From the NCBI GenBank assembly GCA_012934845.2, contig WNNJ02000227.1:1-64000 (forward strand): a DNA stretch of 64,000 bases, written 5' to 3'. Of the stretch, positions 58,690 through 64,000 are shown in pieces. The stretch comes from Pomphorhynchus laevis. Taxonomy: Eukaryota > Acanthocephala > Palaeacanthocephala > Echinorhynchida > Pomphorhynchidae. Numbering within the stretch: the first letter of the stretch is position 1; each line of letters starts with the position of its first letter. The notes below the pieces were generated by a model, which ran no database searches, was not told the DNA's origin, and worked only from the letters and a program-made list of their open reading frames with translations. Both the position numbers and the translations under genes were made by a program.

Positions 58690-61417
58690 TGCATAATAAT
58701 TAATTGATAATCATTTAATAATTGAATTAATAATTTAATATAAAATAATTAATTATTTAAGTTAATTATTAACAAATGAATAAATTATTAATTAATTATT
58801 TGATTAGTAATTATTATTAATTAAAGCAGATGAGTCGAATTAGTGAAGTCATTGGGTAATCATTTATAGTATTTATCTCATTAAATTTGCATTTTTAATT
58901 TAAATTAAATTTGCAAAATGTAACAATTTTAAGTAACAATTTTGAGCTAATTTTTAAAAAAATTAAAAAATACAAAACAAAAAAAATATAAAAACATAAA
59001 AAATTTCGATTGTAAAAATGATTGCATAAAAATCACATTTCAAAACTAGAATTTATAAAATTTTAACAACAACATTTACAGTCTAATACTATCCCTGACA
59101 CAAATATCAGATCGCTTTGAGACGTTTTTGTAATTTTAAGTTAAATTTAATTTTTAGTACAAATTTTAATATAAATTAAAAATAGCTCGAAATTTTCCGT
59201 TACTACCTCAAAATTTTCTATCAGTTTTGGATACAGAAATTTCGAATATACCTCAATCTAAATTTGATTCAAATCGAATACATATAGAACGTTTTATAAT
59301 TTATTGAGAAATAATCATTGCACTTAATAATAATAAATAATCATTGCATTTTCCAATCGTTTATTTAAGAAAATCAAAAACAAAGTCGGGATTTATATTC
59401 AAGATTTTTAGATAAACAGAAAATTGCGTTGATCAGACATTCCAATAAAATACCAACTTTCATATACGCTGAATTTATTTGTAGGTTAAATATATTTTAC
59501 TTAAGTAAAATAGTGCAGAATAAAATAAAAAATAAATCCCAATTCAACAAAATCTGGATTTAAATTTCTAGGCAAACAGAAAATTGCTTTGATCGGATAA
59601 AAAATTAGATTTCTTATCGACTTTAGATTTGTTGAGTCCTTATATAATTACGGATAGCGATTACCCGGAAATTAAATACATTTTTACTGTCATAAGATTA
59701 TGAGGTGCTGGTTTTACAGAATTATAATTGTTTGTAAATTTAGCCAAACATTTAGTATCTACAAAACTAGCATCTTTTAACTTCATGTGTAACTTCATCA
59801 TAAATAAAGTAAGATTCGCATTCTTATTAACATTCTTTTAGATTTATAATAAATAAAAAAATCTATACAGATTCTATACAGAAATCTATACAGATTTCTA
59901 CCCGACCCGTTGTTGCTGGAATGTCGACATGAATTTATAAAATTTAAGTGATTTTGATAAAATACATCATAAACTACCTTTCAAATATACAGCTTACATC
60001 ATAATCCGATATATTAAAAGATAATTAAAACCGATTTAAAATTACATAAATTTTAATTTTAAAAACTAAATAAAACTAATTAGAAAATTTAAACTGATTT
60101 ATTAGAAAAACTGAATAATAAACTATGCCATAACCATAATAAACTATTCTTTTTTACCATATTGTTACTCTAGTCCTAAACTAAGTTTTTAATTGAATTT
60201 TTTTTCAAAATAAAAATATAAGCAAGTTTTTCGAAAATACAATTGTGTTTTTATTTGATTATTTTTTATAATAGCATGACGGTAGGAAAATAATAATTTA
60301 TCTATGCAATACATAGATACATATTTGTTCACCTACAAATTAAATTTTTAAAGTAAAATATTATTTTATTAATTTTAATTATTAATAATTATTAAAAATA
60401 ATTAATTATTAATACATAATAACTAATAATTTAATAATTACTAATAATAATTATTAATGATTAATTATTAAATTAATTATTTTATTAGATAAATTACTTT
60501 ATTATTTTATTATTTTTTTCGATTATAAATAAAAATGTATTATCACTTTTGTTGTAGGAAAACGGCGAAGGAAAGATAATAATTATATATGCAATACATA
60601 GATACATATTTGTTAACAAATTAAATTTGTTAAGTACTAAATTATTTTATTAATTTTAATTATTAAATAATTATTAATAATTAATAAATAATTAGTACTA
60701 ATTATTATTACTTAACCCTGAGATTTATTTAACAACTTAATTCTGAGATTTATTTTACACCCATATTTTTACAGACTCGGTGGCAGCAGGCTTGTTATAT
60801 TAAAATACCATTACTATAGATACTTTCTATTCATGGTTATCATGATAAATTTTGCATTATTAATATTCCAATTCATCCAGTATCCATTCAATGTAAATGT
60901 ATATTCTGTGGCTCTCCTTGTGCATCCTTTCTGCATGCTTTTTCTTGTCCACATTAGTCTAAATTAGAATTAGCTGAGATTGACAAACTACGAAGATCCT
61001 GATAAACCGCACACCTGCCGAAAATCTTATTGAAATATTAACATGTAGATAACTGATGCTAAATTATTTTATTGCCTGTTTACTGACTGCAGCATTTGTT
61101 TGTTTTTCAATCCCTACCGAAAAGTTATACGGATAAATAAATGTCTCTACATTAACAATTAATCATTGAATTAATTATTTTATTAAGTAAATTATTTTAA
61201 ATAATTTAATTAATGAATTATTAAATTTGTTTAAAATAATTAAATAATAATTAATTATTTAATCATTTTTATTATAAAAATAAAAATGTATTATCATTTT
61301 TGTTGTAATAAATTTTCTCGGTCAATTAAATTAAATTTATTTTAAATAAAATTGTGCATAGTTAACTCTGAAAGCATACTTTTTCGAAAACCTGTTACCG
61401 ACTAAGATATCTTCTAG
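58690..61417. other. Intron Q-R with AT-rich duplications
   Basis: Very AT-rich. A block containing TGCAATACATAGATACATA and TTTGTT occurs at about 60270-60360 and again at 60550-60640, each followed by ATTATTAAT-rich tracts, with a third partial copy (AAAATGTATTATCATTTTTG) near 61287. Another pair (AAACAGAAAATTGC, TTGATCGGA-like) lies at about 59410 and 59575. A less AT-rich patch at 60770-61010 is unassigned. Confidence 0.5.
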
Positions 61418-61607
61418 GCTCTTAACATTTTACGGTCCTAAAACAGTTGCGTCATATTGGATAAGCGGTCTGCAAAAGTTGACTAGAGCACTTTTACGAA
61501 CAACTATGTGTATTGATAGACGAATATTTTGGCTAAAAGAACAATTCATTGCAGAATATCTGAAAAATCAAGAGAACCATGGGCCAACACCTCTCGATGC
61601 TATAAGG
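61418..61607 (+). CDS. PLCE1: Exon R: PLC epsilon PH end and linker to EF hands
   Basis: A 190-nt exon (CTTCTAG ends 61417; donor AGG|GTAGGG). It completes the split Arg codon and reads 'LLTFYGPKTVASYWISGLQK', 'LTRALLRTTMCIDRRIFWLK' and 'EQFIAEYLKNQENHGPTPLD' before 'AIR'. Human PLCE1 has '[20 protein letters not shown]', '[20 protein letters not shown]' and '[20 protein letters not shown]' here, an unmistakable match in order and spacing (F..PK..A...SGL..LTRA...D.R..WL..Q....Y...GPT). The gene continues to the right with EF hands and the catalytic X and Y boxes outside the window. Confidence 0.95.
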
Positions 61608-62000
61608 GTAGGGTGTTTTAATGCGCATTATTTATACCGTTTATCCAGGAGTGAATATAACAAACCATTGCGTGATTTTTCATAAATCATCGAAACTTTT
61701 AGTTTTTGTTACTTATAAAAAATTGATTATTAAAAATTAATTATTAATTTTTAATTTAAAAAATAATTATTTTTGTACGCGAAAATCTAGATCAACGATG
61801 TATAGTCTATAATTCATAGTATCAACATTAACTTGTACAATTACTTTTTATCAACAGCGAAAAAAGATAAACGAATCTTAAATTCATAAGATTAATTTAT
61901 TTTTTTGCTTCAACTATCTAATAATGAATGCTGTAATATACTTTATTTATAAACCTAATATAATGTTTGATATATTTTATTTTATAGAAAGCTCAACAAG
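61608..62000. other. Intron after exon R, nothing recognised
   Basis: AT-rich. No further PLC exon was seen up to the window end. Confidence 0.4.
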
Positions 62001-62052
62001 CCAGGATAAATTTATTTTATATTTCGCTAGCTATTGCTAGCGAAGCCAATAC
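62001..62052 (-). repeat. Hairpin repeat, left outward-facing copy
   Basis: On the - strand: CTTCGCTAGCAATAGCTAGC, then GAAATATAAAATAAATTTAT and CCTGG. It includes a perfect 9-bp inverted repeat (TTCGCTAGC/GCTAGCGAA). About 45 bp align with the copy at 63537-63590 in opposite orientation. Confidence 0.75.
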
Positions 62053-62059
62053 GCTTATG

Positions 62060-63470
62060 TATATGTAATGGATACCGAACTGTCTCTTTGATGTACTCTA
62101 ATTTTTCTATTGATTGTTGCTATCTTTGCATGAATTCAATCCAACGATGAATATGTAATGTAAATTATCATCATTCTGCCTAATCCAGATTTTCTTTGGG
62201 GCATACTATTATATTTTCAAATTAACAAGTCTCTCTCCAAAGCAGTTAATTTGAGCACATATATTTGATCATTAAACGCACATGTATGAACCATCGAAGG
62301 CGTCGCTCTTGAATTATTCTATTCCTTCAACGGTAAATTGTTTAGCACATTTGAATGCAATTATGCTGTTGGTAAAAAGGTTTTGTAGGGTTATATTGAC
62401 GTAGAGTTATATTCTAGGTATGTTATAAAAGATCAATTTAAAAGGCTTCAAGCTTCTGGATGTATATCTTTAATAGTGTCATTGTTTCCGTAGCGATAAC
62501 AACTCATTATTTTCCAATAAAGAATTGTTGGAAACTTATGACAGCAAACTTATGCCATTGTAGCTTTTACATACCTGGCTATCACGTGTTTTGTATATTG
62601 GAATAATAATCGCATTTTCCACCGCGCAGGTATTTGCGCTAAGTTCCAGATCGTTGTGATGAAAATACGCAGGTAATTTGATAGTATATATGCACAGTAT
62701 TTGATTGGTTTCGCAGTAACTAAGGCAATTGACTTAGTTAGTTAACTAGATAGTCAATTAACGACTATCCAGTATGATTGTACCATTTACGTACCATAAT
62801 ATCTCTCACATTTCTTCATGACAATTTAAATCTGCCATTGATAAAAAACTATAATATTGCTGAGTCTTTACTTATAAATCCCCCGCTGTGCTTGTATTTA
62901 AGTGGATGCGAAAGCAAGGTATTATCAATAATCAAACTGTTAGTTACAACGAACAAACGTATACGTAGACGTTGTCGCTAGCAGTGTAATGCCCAAATCC
63001 TTAGATTATTAATTCCCAACCGGTTTGTTATAAACCCATGCGGGCGTTAAAATCACCGGAAATCACGAAAAGGTATGCTTTTGAATCATGTTAATCGATT
63101 TTGTATATTGAAAGATAAGAGTTTTCACAACCCGTTTAAAGTAACAATTAAGATTCGTTTGAATATGGGTTGGAACGCAATTACGCATTGGTTAGCACTT
63201 GAATCTTATATGAATTTGGCCCTCTTCCTCATCTTTTATCGAATAGGAATAAATCAGGGTTATTGTAGCTTCAATCTTTAGATGTCTGCCGGATATTTTT
63301 CCACATCCAGTAAGTCGTAATTCAGATAAAGCTGCAATTAATATATCGTAACTGTAAAGTTCTTTAACGATAAACTCTTTTCGGCCGCCTTGTGACAAGT
63401 TTCGTCCCTCACTTATAGTTTCATTTGGCATCAATTTTGTCCCTCATGTATTCCAAGACTGATTGAAATT
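62060..63470 (-). mobile_element. RTE-type LINE fragment with endonuclease and RT start
   Basis: On the - strand from 63470: 'GRKEFIVKELYSYDILIAAL' and 'SELRLTGCGKISG' (endonuclease 'xELxxxxIDIAALSExRL', catalytic Glu; about 63375-63290), then 'SGDFNARMG' (about 63062-63037, catalytic GDFN), 'RLFVVTNSLIIDNTLLSHPL' (about 62955-62900), and further on 'NAIIIPIYKTRDSQVCKSYN' plus 'GISLLS' (about 62615-62545), the start of RT. The order fits RTE-clade elements. Below 62500 it is too decayed to read. It is flanked by the outward-facing hairpin pair. Confidence 0.8.
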
Positions 63471-63536
63471 GAGAATGGTTGTAGTCGCGACCTACGTTAA
63501 ACTAGCAACTAAAACCGATAGAAACCAAGCAAGCTA

Positions 63537-63600
63537 CTGATGATGCTAGCAGTAGCTATCGAAATATAAATAAATTTATCTTGGTTTTTTGAAAATGATG
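63537..63600 (+). repeat. Hairpin repeat, right outward-facing copy
   Basis: CTGATGATGCTAGCAGTAGC, then TATCGAAATATAAATAAATT and TATCTTGG. It has the family core: CTGATGA, TAGC/GCTA stem, GAAATAT. CTGATGA and GAAA are also hammerhead core words, but no A15.1-U16.1 stem III or cleavage triplet follows at the right distance, so I do not call a ribozyme. Confidence 0.75.
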
Positions 63601-64000
63601 TAAAATTTAAAACAAGCAAAGATTTTAAATCATTCATTTTTACAGTGTCTAGACGAAATTATTAATTTATATTATGGATATAATTTATTTATATTAATTA
63701 AGTATTTAATTGATCTAACAGTGAATGAATTAGACAATAGATTCATATATAAATTTAAACATCATAGATAACAGTAAAATCAGTTATTACTGGATAGAAA
63801 ATGCAAATGTAATGAATTACAGTTGATTATAATGGATTATATTTATACTATCTTGAAGTGATCAAGGCTACCATTAATGGCTAATGGCTTGCAGTAGACA
63901 TCATATTAATGAATTGATGAAACAGAATAAGTTTTAATTAAGATTTTACCAAATTTAATTTACTTGACTTTAATAAAAATCGTTATAAAAGGCGTTCCGT
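63601..64000. other. Right edge, nothing recognised
   Basis: AT-rich intron sequence of the host gene by position. No exon or repeat identified. Confidence 0.35.

Noticed and set aside
62778-62981. 67-codon + strand ORF as a further PLC exon
   Set aside because: No EF-hand or X-box residues. It overlaps the antisense RTE endonuclease region, which explains the open frame.
63537-63570. Third hammerhead ribozyme (CTGATGA followed by GAAA)
   Set aside because: After GAAA there is no stem III closing on a UH cleavage site and no complementary stem I 3' strand. Kept only as a hairpin-family member.

Overview
This is AT-rich animal nuclear DNA, roughly three quarters A+T by eye. It carries spliceosomal introns, several non-LTR retrotransposons, Penelope-like elements (PLEs) and large tandem repeats. 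The gene content and repeat types fit an invertebrate, probably an ecdysozoan (arthropod or nematode-like), but I cannot name the species.

The main content is one very large gene on the + strand, from about 10.8 kb to beyond the right edge. Eighteen candidate exons (10834-61607) can be chained with compatible splice phases into about 2155 codons. In order they encode ankyrin repeats, an armadillo/HEAT-like helical region, the first half of a RasGEF N-terminal (REM) domain, a long serine-rich insert with a basic cluster, the second half of REM, a FERM-like F2-F3 module, a CDC25/RasGEF catalytic domain, and the PH domain plus PH-to-EF linker typical of phospholipase C epsilon. The EF, X, Y, C2 and RA parts would lie to the right of the window. 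The C-terminal half is recognisable as PLC epsilon. The ankyrin, armadillo-like and FERM-like parts are not in the vertebrate enzyme as I know it, so this is either a lineage-specific architecture or two neighbouring genes.

Layout: 0.5-0.85 kb, PLE scrap; 0.97-3.05 kb, 5'-truncated Jockey-type LINE; 3.16-7.43 kb, a 15-bp minisatellite with higher-order structure; 8.87-9.64 kb, old LINE reverse transcriptase; 10.8-61.6 kb, the host gene. Its introns hold two hammerhead ribozymes (17.26 and 24.34 kb), a PLE cluster with a 340-bp tandem array (19.6-23.0 kb), RTE-type LINE fragments on the - strand (23.2, 30.3 and 62-63.5 kb), a 14-bp minisatellite (32.0-33.3 kb), further PLE copies (39.8, 44.2-45.3 and 55.0-56.8 kb) and two Jockey-type LINE copies on the - strand (48.4-51.8 and 52.0-53.0 kb).

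The most unusual features are the composite gene, the two hammerhead motifs lying close to PLE material, and a family of short outward-facing hairpin repeats (CTGAAGATG, stem, GAAA) found at seven or eight places. Everything here was read by eye. Exon borders are inferred from GT/AG signals plus phase, not from transcripts.
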